NCBI RefSeq assembly: GCF_028453695.1
Contig: NC_135775.1
Location: forward strand, 8,138,046-8,202,045
Length of the DNA stretch: 64,000 nt
Reading direction: 5' to 3'
From: Augochlora pura
Lineage: Eukaryota > Arthropoda > Insecta > Hymenoptera > Halictidae
Part shown: piece after piece, positions 49,467-62,720 of the stretch
How positions within the stretch are numbered: the stretch's first letter is position 1
Layout: each line of letters starts with the position of its first letter
Position numbers and translations under genes: made by a program
Notes under the pieces: generated by a model
Databases searched by the model: none
Seen by the model: the letters and a program-made list of their open reading frames with translations, nothing else
Told to the model about the DNA's origin: nothing

Positions 49467-52400
49467 AAAAGTAACAAATAGATGTGATTCCGTGAAAGCA
49501 GGACGACGCGCCATCGATTTGTACTTTTCAAGTTCCATCGATATTAGTTTGGCCGGCTGGCCCCGAGTTAAGCGAAACGCAATTGTTCGAACTTAGAGAT
49601 CAGCAGTTTCGGATGTCCTGGATTGCTTAAACTCTTGAGAAAACAAACGGAACCTTCGTTTCCGCAGAGGCGGCTTTCAAAATGCCCCACTCTGCGTAAT
49701 CTTAGTACATATCCGCTAGATTTACGACTTCCGTTTCAACAATTACCTTTTCCGTTTGCCAGGAAATTCTTTTTCTTTCGGAGACTCGCAATACAATATC
49801 GCTATAAAAATTCACATGGCAACGAAATCAATACTTTAACCATTTCAGAACCTTACCGCGTCGCGATTACGAAACCGAAAACACTTCTACACTTTTATTT
49901 GTTAATCATTTCGCGTTGTTCGCATATCGTAAAATGAATTTTCGAAAAATACTAGATTCTGTTATATTTGCATCGAATAAAATCATAGTACAAACTATAC
50001 AGTATTATAATGAGACTGCGAATTCTATGTATCTATGAGAAAAATGTGTAGGTGGAAAATAAAACATTGGAAAGGGTATGGGATCTTAAGAACGCTACCA
50101 CGTTATCTTCCACCCATTAAATATATTAAGAAAGAAAACGAATTTTACTTTAAACATTTTACTTTAGTATACTGCGATTGAGATAGACAATTTTTATTTT
50201 GCATAAATGTCCGCAGTCTAATTATAATACATGTATTATAGTATAATCTATAATATAATGACACAATCTACAGTATCGCAACAAAGTTATTAATTTCGAA
50301 TAATTGCAGAAAAATGTATCAGCAAGGTTTTCTATATGAGCGACCGTACACGTGTTAAAAGCATGAGCGTCTATAATAAAAACAAGACTGCATGAACAAT
50401 ACGTTGCGCGAGATCACGTTAATAATTAAAACAATTGAACGGAGCTAAACACGCGGAAGGTACTGAAGGAATTACTCACGTACCATGAGCTTCGTAAACG
50501 TTTGATAAAATCGATGTGAAGCTGCAGGCGAAGGTGGACCGGTTACAATCGGTCTATCATACGGTGGTGTCGATACGAATCCCATATCGAATGACGAAAA
50601 GAGTTTGGAACGTTAACGCTCGGTCGTAGCCAGATTTTGAGGTAATACACGAGGGGGGCTAGCTGCGGCACGCATCTGAGTAGTCGATTCGGGCGCTATT
50701 CAATATTGACCCGCCCGGATAAAACAATGGAAATATGTTGCGCGGGCCAGGGACGTCGAGGAGGTGCGTAAATATTGAGTAAATTAGCATTAATCTGTTA
50801 GCGTTCACGTCAGCGTTACTCAGCGGCCTATCCGTTATAAACGCATCGAAAATCACGGCGGCTTTTCGACAGAGTGCGTCATCATTTCGTATTTGTCGTT
50901 CGCTCGAAAGTACTGGAACGCGATACCTATCCCAATTGCCTATCACTTTTACCGATTGTGCAGAGAACAGTGGGGTGGAACACGAAATCGTCGGCCAGAC
51001 TGGTTATACCAATATTTCATCCTAGCTGGGACTGAATTTCACGAGTAAAACTGAAAAGCCTGAATTCCGTTTGCCGGAAAAGTTCTATTCCGACGATATC
51101 ACGTTATTTTCCATACCTGAACGGTCCCGGTTGTATATTTGGAGAATAATGGAACGTGTCGTCCCGGTTCGTTAAATTTTATCATTAACCGTTTGATAAC
51201 CGTTGAACAGTACTTACATACAGTTAAGGCGATCGATTAACGTAATTAGTTTGTTGACTGTCGGGTAGACAGGAAATTCCTTAGGGAGAACGTACTATTA
51301 TTCCATTAAATTCCATGATCCGTATAATAACATCCTCAATTTCTTATTTTATGTTTTAATAGGCAGGAATCTTAATTGTTTCCTCGTCATTTTTCAGGTT
51401 CTCGAATATCAAGGTATTCTTACTTTTAAGAATAATTTATAAAAACGTTGCAGATCTTCCTTTTAATGTTGCCATCGGTTAGACTTATTTCTGAAATCGA
51501 CTACCTCTTTTTGTAAGAAACTTGCAGAAATCATAAATTGAAATATAATTCTAAATATACATATTTAAGAACAGTTTGTACAATGAAATGAACTACATCA
51601 AGGTAGCCTGTGAATCGGTTGCCATAGTAACCCTTAATTTGTTATCTATTCTTGAAATAAATGTGTTAAATTGTACTACAAGCTTCAATATTATTACATA
51701 AATTTTTAAATATTAAATACCTTTCGCGATTAATGAGATAAATAAAATCAAAATAGAAATAAAAATTTTTACCGGTCGATAAAGTGTTAATACGTGTAAG
51801 TATTTTTTGATGAAAATTTCTTCCTCAAATCAGCCGAAAGTTGACAGTGGACACAAAAGTACACAGTCTCTCCGCGCTGGTACCCGTTTGACTGGGCACG
51901 GCGAAGAACGAACTAATTACATCTCACGGAATGATAATACCGGGCACCCTCGCTCGAACGATTTCGAGTCGGGAAACGAATCTCTGGAGAGCAAGTATGA
52001 TTGACACGTTGCCGAAGTTGGGGGCGAAGAACACGCGTAGACACATGACGCGGCTGACACAAACCGTCAAACGTGACGGCAAGAGAACGAGCAGATTGTC
52101 CTGGCCACTGTACGTGATCAGCGTGGACAGCCCTCTAATTTCTCGTGCACCACTGTTGGAAACGAGATCTATGGCTGGCAACGCGTGTTTAATGCTTCAG
52201 GAATGAAAGGGGCGTCATGGTAAGAGAGTAAAAGATCGTATCAGCGGCCCGACAGCGGGCGTCGTTTACGTTCGTTTAATGTCACACGTACGTACCTCTG
52301 GAGCATTTCTTCGACGTTTATCAATTACGCTGACATAACAAATTATTACCTGGCGATACCCGAGCCCGGCGCGCTGACGCGTTGAAAAGCGGCTCTGAAG

Positions 52401-55400
52401 TTGTTCGTGCCACTCGTATTTCACAAAGTTTATTTGGAAACGCACCGACCGCATTTCCATTTTCTAAAACGCATATTTTCACGTGGACTAACATCCATTG
52501 AATCTACATAAATTCTCTCAAATCGCTCGCAATCAAAAATTTGAGAAGAGCAGGTGCAATTGTTTGAGCCCCGCGGTTTGTTTTTATAATTGTTGATAAC
52601 CGGCGACTATAAAAATTACGAGTATCCAATTTATCGTATCCAAAATTGTGCATTTTTGTTTTCAAGCTGGGAGACAAGTTGAGAGAATTTACTCTATTTT
52701 ATTTCTGTTTGTACTACAGTTGTTAAAAATAAAACTAAAATTAATAATGATAATGGTAATAATAAACCAGGGTCTTAACATTAAAACTACCGGCTTCGAA
52801 TGCAAGATTGAATTTACTTAGACATTCCATAATTATTATTTACTATGATACATCATACATTAACTTTTTTAACGTTTCCACAACTTTGAAACAATAAATA
52901 CGAACTTGATCACTTTGACAAATTCGATAGTTTTAGCGTCAACGTTTCACACGTTCGATGATCTTTCGCAGAGAGGATTTTAAAACTTAAAATCATTCCA
53001 CGATGTAGCCAGCGCCAGACAGTAAAGCAGAATTAATGACTTAGTTATCTGCTACGTATTCCACGCAATTGCAGGTGGATATGAAAATGAATTTTACTGT
53101 GAAAAGTAGCGTTGGACCAGTTGAGCTATTGCCGGGCGCAAATGAGAACCGTTGGAGTTTGACAAATTATGACAGGCGAGGAGTAGAAATATTAGGCAAA
53201 AAATCGCCGAAAGTTGAACTCCGAGGAGAAACAAATAGCATAAACCTTCCACTGGAAATGCTAAATTTACTTCGAGACTAATTGTTAATGCCATTATAAA
53301 TATTTTGTGGAGATTTTATTATTATAGAGATTTTATTCTGATGGCTCTCATTTGAAAATAACGATTGTTCTCGTATTAACGTAAAGCAGAAATTTGATCA
53401 GAAATTGTGTACCACGGTTTCAGATCATTTTCAATTCGATCTGTCTGCAAGAAGTCACGTTTCGTAGCATTTCCGTACGGGATTTTCCGAATTTCTGCGA
53501 CCTTCTACGCAGTCGCGCTGATACAGTGTACTTGAAAGTAAATTTAACAATCTAATCGAAGAGACGTCTACGTATGTGACCAATCGATCAGTACGACTGA
53601 CAATCGTTTTGCACGTGAAATGCGTTTGATTATCAGAAATCGATATTGACTGTCGGAACGTTCTATTCTGACAGACTGCTACGTCTACGCACCGTACGTA
53701 CAGCATTTTAAAGAACGGCGAAAGACCAATAATTCATGCACATTATTACGATCTCTGAAATCACCGATTCGAACATTCGTCGTGCTTTATCGTAATTAAT
53801 TTTCTGATCATCCGTTTTAGATCCCATTTCTATCTCAACACGTTGCCGAAGTAATTTGAAATCGTACAACAACGATATATCGTTGTTGTCTATTGTTGGA
53901 AAGATAGTTTTCTTAATATTTGTATTAAAAAACCATTTCATTTCTTATTTCTTCTGTCTTTTTGAATTTGTCATTTATCAGGCTTTTCAAAATTCTTGCA
54001 ATTTCTTTCCGAAACTTTATCAAACTTCGTGAAACGAGATTTAAACATTTCGCTCAGATTCAGACTCTTTTGGCCGGTGCTAAGAGGGTTAAACTCGTTG
54101 TCGAAGTAATTCGAAATCGTACTGTAAAAGCGCAATGGCTCGTACACAGCTGTGTAAAATCGAGCAGAAAGACACGAAAGTGTCAGGAAAAATCGGAGTA
54201 TTTCGAGAATCCTTGATATCAATGACGAGACTGCCACGCCGCGCGGCTGCTTCTTTAATTCGTTAAACTGAAATAAACTTTGAAATTTTACGCCGCATTC
54301 GAAGGTGCAGTTTTAACGAGCCCGACGGCGAAAAAAAGAGAAGAGGTACCCCGTGCGAGTCATTTTCTAACGGAATGTCGCAAACGGCTTTGAAAAAAAT
54401 CTGCGGGACTTCCAGGATCCTTTGGGATCTCGTTTACGGTCTGATATTGAAACGGGTAAACGGGCGTTTCAACGACAAAAGAAGAGCACACGCGCGAGCG
54501 GTTCGAACGGATTACCCCGTCGTTTTTGTTTATTCACAAATATGTCGTAAAAGTGTTGCGTCGCGGAAACAAGACGGAGTCAAAGACAAATAGGCGGGGG
54601 GCAAGGGAAGAGGGGCGAGCCCGAACGGGAAGAGGAGGATCCAACGTTCTCTCCCGGTGTCCCTCAATTTATGTACAACGCCGGACAAAATTATGGCGCG
54701 CCTTACATCTTCCATGCACCATAAAATCGACACCAGAGAATCTACAGTTCTTACGTATTATACGTTATGTCTTTTTGCGAATCAGTCCATTTCATTCACA
54801 TAAATCGCCCCTGAAAATTGGAAAAAAGTGCAATGGAACAGAAACGACCCTCGAATTGGTCTCGGCTTTTTTGCTTGGTCCGTCCTGAAAAACGAAACTG
54901 GAAGAGCGAATTAACGTGAGAAATTTTTCTACGAAGGTTTACGGCGCGATGTACGATCACAATAATTAAAAAATCATTTATCTTAATTGCAACGTTTTCG
55001 AGTAAAATAAAGGTGCGTTCTCTCTCTCGAAGACTTTTAAGCAGACGCGTCCATTCCGCAGTTTATTTATAAACAACAACGTAAGAATATTTTTAAAGAT
55101 TGCTGCACTAATTCTTCTGGTTGAATGCATAATTACATTAATATTCATGCGGAGCAATCTTAACTCTTAGAAAACCTGATGAATATTAAAACCGTGATTA
55201 AGGTATCTGTTCTCTTTTTTGAACAGTATTTAACACCTGTTCTACAACTAATGCAACAAAGATTACCAAAATACGATAAATAATTTTCAATAATCGTAAT
55301 TTAGCGGACGCGCATAAACTGCGTTTAATCAAGACATTGGACTTCAAATTGCAGCAAGAAATGTGACGTTCGCATGCTTGAATTTGTAAGATGCATTGAA

Positions 55401-57263
55401 GCTGCAGGACGCATTCAACGATCATGCTCGCCAATTTATTTCCTGCCGGCTTTTGAAAGACGAGCGACGAACATATTATTCGTAATAAAGTCCATACGAA
55501 CGATCCTTTAACGTTCGCTGTCGTTGCGCCCGGCATTGTTGGTATGTTAGTTAGTCCTGCCCCGCATGATGTGCATTCATGCGCACGCTTTTATGCGGAA
55601 ACAAGGCATGCACGTAGCGGAGCGTACGTTAGCAGCATGTGTGTTCTGCCGCGGAAGGATATTGTATGAATTGTATCCACAGTCGCGCGCGATTGTACGG
55701 TAATAAGTTTCCTTGGGAATACCGCGGGACCGCAGGATACTTTATTCCGTTTCGCATCGATCCGCGGTGTTACCACTGTATTTTGTTGCTGGAAAGAGAG
55801 AGGTAATTCCCCAGAAGGCAGCGCGACACTCACACCAGAAACCCGGCCGATTGTCCCCGTGTACGCATGCAAACACGCGGACGGACAAACTTGATGACAA
55901 AATGAACGTTTTATGACGCGGAACGTTCATTTTTGAGTCGGACACGGAAAAAGCCGCGCTCGTGTTTCGCGTGCAAACAACGATCGTTGCACGGCTGGAC
56001 GTTTCACTTTAAACATTATGCGGCGACATCTTACGGCAAACAGTACTCGCAAATACGTATCAATCCTTTGCGCTCGGAGCCATTTTAACTCCAAAATCCA
56101 AAGTAGTTCCGTGATTTAAATAAATGCATTTTCATTTTATGTGACTTTATGTATCCGAAATTGAGTTTTTTAAATTATAAACAAATTGTTTAGCGGTGTC
56201 TCAGAGCCACCACTCGTGTATATAGTGCTAAATCAGAATTCATTAAACATTTAATAACAAACGTACCAGCATGTTTCAAGTAACCGGTTTCATACCTTTT
56301 GTTTTATAATTATTGAAATAATAAAACTTCTCCCGTTAGGTATTGTTGATTATATGTTTCTTTATTCAAGTGCACGCTATTACGAAAATTGTGAAAAATT
56401 TCTCAGCTATTTTCGGAACTCGGCGCGTTCGTTTTAATTGAGAGAAGACGAAATGAAAGATAATGAGTTTATAATAAGTCTGATACATTACGGTTGTTTA
56501 CAACATATAGTTGAAAGGGGAGGGATGTTCTTTTAAAAGATTGGCTGGAGAAGCCAGACTTCGATTTCGTAATAATCTGGATGGAAAAATACGGTGGATC
56601 CCAGTCAGGGGGGGAACGCACAATGGCAAAGAAAACACGATCAGAACTTTCACCGAAATACTTCAAATTCGTAATATCACGTGGAGTTTTCCGGGTCATT
56701 GCCAAGTTTATAGAGGAGCATTCTTGAGCTTCCAAAGTGGAGGAGAGAAGTATCGAGACGTCGCCATCTTCCCTTTTTACGTTGCCGTCAGTACCAGTCG
56801 AAAACTTCTGTATAAAATCCTACCATGAACTTGGCGGATAAACATACCTTTTACTCAGCCGACGGAGAGGATCACGAAGATCTCCGTGGAATTAAGAAAT
56901 TTTCTCGAAATCGTTCGATTATCAATTTATACGGGAAGATAAATTATATCTTGCACGAAAAATAATGCGTTTCACGTGCTGCTTGAATTAGCAAAATTGC
57001 TTCAAAATTACATTATTAACCCCTTCCACTATGACTCCTTTCATACTGTGTTGATTAGCACTTATTTGTCCATAATATTTTCCTTGATAGGACTGGATAA
57101 TTTTTGTTTATTGTATTGTCTTTATTTACTTCCGTTTCTAGGCCTTGATAACAAAAGAATTACTATTCGATTTCGATGTAGGAGGAGTGTATAATAATCA
57201 TATTTAACAGAGGTTGCATGATATTTTTATCACGAATCTGACTCGTTGTTATAGTGCAAGGAC

Positions 57264-57352
57264 TTAACATGTTCTATGCCGAACTATTAGTGAAATAACA
57301 AATGACTAGAGTGAAGATTCGAGTAGAAATAGTTCGGCATAGAACATGTTAA
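57264..57352. mobile_element. Short TTAA-bounded perfect inverted repeat (candidate MITE or hairpin RNA)
   Basis: The 25 bases at 57264-57288 are the exact reverse complement of 57328-57352, leaving a 39-base loop. Both outer ends are TTAA, so without it the element is 81 bp with 21-bp perfect inverted ends (CATGTTC outermost) at a TTAA target, as expected of a piggyBac-type non-autonomous element. Outside, gcaag on the left pairs with cttgc on the right across a three-base bulge, which a simple insertion would not require. A hairpin RNA precursor is the alternative. No coding capacity. Confidence 0.55.
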
Positions 57353-59528
57353 CTTGCTACATTATCTGTAATTATTAATAATTGTATATAATAATAAAAC
57401 AAATTCATTACGATCCATTCTTGTGGTGGAAATTTGTTAAATTATGGTGCAGGGTATTTTAATGAAGAACACTTAAATGGATTTCAATAACTGTATTCTG
57501 AGGTCAATGTATTACAAAGGAGTTTTCGTACGCTTCTATCTAGTTCTGTTCGGCGCGGTCTGTTTATATGTGCACAAAGGTATACATATGGGTTTTTTGT
57601 GTTAGGACGGTCGATGTCCTGCGGTATTGATATAATCAGTTTATCGACCTTTATGAAGCGATTTATAGTTATTTCTAACAAAATTAATTCTTTACTTCTA
57701 GATTTCTTATAAACTAATTTTTAGCCCATTAAATAAACATGCTAGCATGTACCATGCGGCACGGAATGTCTTAACAAATATTTTGAAGAGGATGAAACCA
57801 CGATCGAAATATATTCAATGACTGTTAGTTTAGGCAGCTTGAAATTTGTTGATAATCTTATGAAATCGGCGACTGCATTGTTATCAATGCACGCGGAGCG
57901 TACATTGTTCCCGGCTCGGTATTCTTAGCTCTCCGACTCGCGGCCACTGGTTTCCACATTTTTACGAGTGCCCGGTTTAAAATTCAATAGAAATTTTTTC
58001 GTTAGCAAGAACGCGAGGGGAAACTTCAAACGCTTTGCAGACTCGCAAGAAAATATCTGCTCCCTTGAACAATTTGTAAGTTACAGAAGAATCGCAAAAG
58101 TCTGTGTTGACCGTTGTTGAACGAAGGTTATCGGCAACCGGAATTTCGTCGATTTCCTTTTCAACCTTCGGCGAAGTTTCTTCGAAATGTCACTTCAAAA
58201 GAAGCTCGCCGCCAAATCTTCGGACCGGTCCTCCAAAGAAGTTTATTCTACAACGTAACAGTTACCCAATCAAAAAAATGGAAAAGATTTCCGCGTTCTG
58301 CGTTTAATATGTATTATATACATTCCCGAGGAGAACGCGACCCCGTATAACTGTTCGGCTGAGCTCAGCAAGTTCAAATTCCCTTGGATTTCGTTTGTAT
58401 CTTTCCCACCTTTGACCCTATTGTGCTTTTTACAAAGCAATACGAGTTACACGAGGAGTTCCGTATACACAAAGCGCGAATCTTCAAAGTATTATTTGTA
58501 CGTCCGCGGAACGCCTCGCGTTGCATTCAACTTGTGCTTGCTTTAGTCACTTTTAATATTGTTAACGAAACGTCCCCGTTGCTTCGTTTCAACGAGGGCT
58601 GGAAGAATTTACGAAAATGCCACGGTGTATTAGCGGATCGACGGTCGACGACTGCCTTGTCATTGCGGAGGCGTTTCTATGTCTAATTATTTGGTCCGGT
58701 GCGCGCTGTAAACTAATTTAAGTAATTATCGGTATTCAGCTACCCGAAATTGAGGGGAAGTTCCCAACTTAATCATCGACAGGTGCCAGTTAACTTTGCT
58801 AAATTCGGGAGGCTATAAACTGTGCCGTACTACGATATATATTTAGGCCTTCTTTGACTATAAACTATTTTATTATTTAAATCACGTTACACGATCTCTG
58901 AGAATTCGCACCGTCCACCGGTTTGAATTGTTTTTAGTACTTACTACGTCCATTGATCCGAATAATCGTGTTTATCTCACACGGTAGTCGTTACATTATT
59001 GATGCGGTAACTTCGGTAACAAATAATTTATAGCTAATAGAAATCGTCCGTGAATCTGTAATATGGCTTACCATCAATATTCTCAAGCAACGTTTGCTCT
59101 TTTAATGGCAAATGAAATACTAAATTTTAAACATCAACAAATTTATCGTCTGTCATTAAAACGATCAATACTAAATTCCACTTAAACACCGTTATAGTTG
59201 TAATAAACGAGCCTGGTCCTGCCCGGCACGTGCGAACTTCCTGGCTAGTTTAATGTTTGTGCGTAAATTTGAGTCATTATCGTAGCACCATCGGCCGAGC
59301 TAAACTCTGGGACGATGAACTTATTACTCGCGTCTCTCTACTTCTTACTCCCCGGTTTATGTCGAGGCATTACCGTTTCTATTGGATCGCGTTCTGCCGG
59401 AAAATAACACATGTTTCCATAAAGAGTACTTCCTGAATATAAATTCTGGACACGCCTGTCCGTAGTGTTTCGCGAGCCGATTTTCTCTAAACTGTTTTTG
59501 GGAAGGAGAGACATTGGGCGTGACAGAG

Positions 59529-59757
59529 ATTTAATAGAATTTAATTTAGTTTAATTTAGTTTAATTTAATTTAGTTTAATTTAGTTTAATTTAGTTTAAT
59601 TTAGTTTAATTTAATTTAGTTTAATTTAATTTAGTTTAATTTAGTTTAATTTAGTTTAATTTAGTTTAATTTAATTTAATATAATTTAGTTTAATTTAAT
59701 TTAGTATAATTTAGTTTAATTTAATTTTATTTAGTTTAATTTGATTTAATTTAATTT
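59529..59757 (+). repeat. TTTAR (TTTAG/TTTAA) pentanucleotide satellite
   Basis: About 230 bases of five-base units, mostly alternating TTTAG and TTTAA (so a 10-base higher-order unit over much of its length), with a few variants such as ATATAA. It resembles the insect telomere unit TTAGG only superficially, since no GG occurs. Internal to a non-coding region. Confidence 0.92.
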
Positions 59758-61899
59758 GTTTAGTATTGACGAGTTAGATGCCCTTTTAATTTTGTTTTAC
59801 GGAAATCCAACATAGTAATAACAATAACAATAAATATCTGAATTAATTTCTTCACTTACGTGGCCTGTTAGTACACGAGTAATTTGTCATCGCGTTAAAC
59901 GGAAAGTAGAACGAAAATTTGCGTATGGAAATAATACGCAGCTAAATATATCCGTGCATGCACAATTCGCAAGATAAAATGAATGGCTCATTAATTAGAA
60001 CCGTGCGTAGTAAACTCAGGAAATTTATGAAGTACACGGTAGGCTAGACCGGCCTGCAATCAGGCTTTATTGAAGTAACGTATTTGAACCGCGTTTTGCT
60101 CGAACGTCCGCCGCGTGTACCTATAAAAGATTCACGCGTCAAACCTGTTTTCGCCAATTCTGAAACAATTTAGCCCGGCTCTGTAAAACGTCATAGTCTC
60201 ACGCGATCTGATTCCTACCGGGAGCAAAAAGAAAAGGTCAATGTCATTATCTTTTAAAAGTCACGTAACAAGACCGACTAGATTGTTTCGCATGGTCTGA
60301 ACAGGGGGATCGAGTTAAGTCAAAGGGAGTTCTGGTTCGAGTAAAATCGCTCGGCTTCCGCTGTTTCGGGGATCGATCGTTTCCTGCAGGGGCCGAGAGC
60401 CGAAACCAGGGCCGCCATCATAAAAGGAACTGAATTGTAATCCGAAGCATAAATCGAAGGATAAACTGGACCCGTCGAGCCGATCGTTTCAGCGTTTTCT
60501 TATTCTTTCTGACGCAGCGGTCGTTAAAAGCGTCACGCTACGGAAGACGCTCGAGGAAGCGGGCGTCTCGCGGCAGAACAAGCGTCGCAACTGCTGGTCC
60601 ACATCTTTCTGTCGATGCTCCGCCGTCGCGTCGTCCTGAATAAGATCACGAAATTTACGGCCTACTTCCTCGAGAACGTAGCAGGCCATCCTGACATCCG
60701 TGGACGTCGATTCGATTGCTTCCCTCCGTCCGACTCGCTCGATCCCACCCCCCCCCTTTCTGTATCTCCATTCGGGGATCATTCGAACCCTTAATGGCAC
60801 GCCAACTATTTCACGGCACGGTAGAATCCCGAACTATGCAACCGAACTTTGTTCGTCCACGGTCGTTCATTTGCAACCGGAACGAGACGGCTCGGAAGCG
60901 TCGTAAATGAACTGTGAAACTTTATCATTATCAATTTGAACGCGCGTTATTTTCATCGACGGATAATCGTGCTTTCCTTAAAAGATCCATCTAAAAAAAA
61001 TTAAAATACCATACAGAATACCGTACAAATTTTAGTACATTCTATGGCATTTTGTTTCTTTTATTCGAACGTGAAAGATAACGGGAAGAGTATTTTCTTG
61101 TTAACCCTTTGCTATACTTTGACGAGTCTGACACGTGATGGAGATTTCTAGTAATAACCTGTTAAATATGAATGCTATTCCGTTCTGTTAAATCTGAATA
61201 AAATCCTGACATCTTGTGATTAATATTTAAGAAATTTAAGTAAATGTAGGCAGATGATAAATATAAATTATGCTTCTCCTCTTAGAAATTATTGAAAAAC
61301 TTCCGATCGTTGTAGCTATGAAGAAAATGGTAGGGCATGGGGTTAACATGAGACGAAACTGCTTTACATTCTTACGTTTTCACCATCAATTAATTACTTA
61401 GAATTTCCGGCATGAAAATATGCCAAAATATATCAAAATTTACGAATATACCAAATTGTGTCACAATTTTGGCAAACGTTACAGAATGCAGATTATTAAA
61501 CAATGACTCTGAATAAATGAAGTAACGTAATTCGAATTGTTCGTATGCGTTTTAAATAATTTATGTAACTTAAAGCTGCCGAATGCCAACTTCCAGATAT
61601 AAATCAACAACGAATTTATAATTTTTAACACAAGCGAACTTACCGCGATGCACGAAGTAAGATCTGGAAATTGAGATGTAAAAACTTCTCGACGGTAAAA
61701 GGGGTGCAACAGAAGTTTCCGCCAGATTGTGTCTAAAAATGAGCATTAAAACGCTACGATCCAAGGTTGACGTGTGAAATTTGAACAGCTTTTTACGCGA
61801 CCGCAGAATTATTTTGTCGTAGTCACGCAAGGAGCGGCGAGCGTTCTCTTACTTAGATTTAGACCGTCAATGTTGAAAGTCAAGAGAGAAGTTCGCTGC

Positions 61900-62720
61900 T
61901 TTCTAAGGCGCGGTGTTATGAGACGGGAGGGTCCTTTCGCAGTAACTCGGTTAAAGGCGCGTGATTAAAGTTTTCCTTAAAGGATTAGCACTCTGCACGG
62001 TTTTATTGAAAAAGTTCACACGCGAGTTCGGTACGAAGAGGAGCAACAGCAAACTCGCCGTGATGAAGATCAGCGGCCGCGCGTCTCTCCGGAATTATTT
62101 TGACCGAAACGACAGAGATTCGGGACAGTTTATCCGACCCGCAAGTTTTCCATTATATCAGTTCGCGTTTCGTTATCGTACACGCGCGCGCACGTCTCGC
62201 GTTACCGAGCCAGTGAGTTGCGAATTTCGTTTCGGCGGTGCGGGAGAACTTCGGTCGTGTTTCGGTAACGTCTAAATAGAATACGCGTATACGTACGGGC
62301 AAATAAATTTCTGTGCGCGAGCCAAAGTCGAAGCTCCCGCGAGGCGAAACTAAAATTCCCTTTCATTAGAATGTTTTGGCACGAAAGTGAGACCGGCGGA
62401 ACGCGAAAGTGTACGTATCAAATAAATTATTAACGGGACGTGATCTATAATACATTAATCCTATTAGCAACGCGTTCGCAATTTTACATAGTTAAAAGGT
62501 GACGCGCGCGCGTCAAGTGTGGGACGCGCGCATTTTGCCTGCACCGTGATGGACCGTCGAACGCCGCGTCGCTGCGAGACAACACGAGAATAACACGGTT
62601 ATACGTAACGCGCGCGGGGTAATTGTTCCAGCGCGGCCGGATAAAATTCGAAAGAAACACGCACGGGTTCCAACTATTAAAAGCGGCGCGAAACCATCCG
62701 GGGAAGGTATTTAACAAAAA
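61900..62720. promoter_or_regulatory. CpG-rich patch, possible promoter of a gene outside the window
   Basis: Dense CpG and several CGCGCG runs, including the perfect 14-base palindrome GACGCGCGCGCGTC at 62501-62514. A TCAGTT initiator-like site lies near 62159. No ORF of interest follows on either strand within the window. Composition alone suggests a promoter or regulatory island; this is weak evidence. Confidence 0.3.

Noticed and set aside
53069..53281. 70-codon plus-strand frame after a TTGCAG acceptor-like site
   Set aside because: No recognised family, no partner exon in phase, and similar-length frames are common by chance in this less AT-rich region.
59529..59757. Telomere-like (TTAGG) array
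   Set aside because: The unit is TTTAG/TTTAA; no TTAGG unit is present, so it is an ordinary satellite.
60489..60800. 103-codon minus-strand frame rich in Arg and Asp
   Set aside because: GC-rich local composition explains the open frame; no motif, no splice partners and no clear start context.
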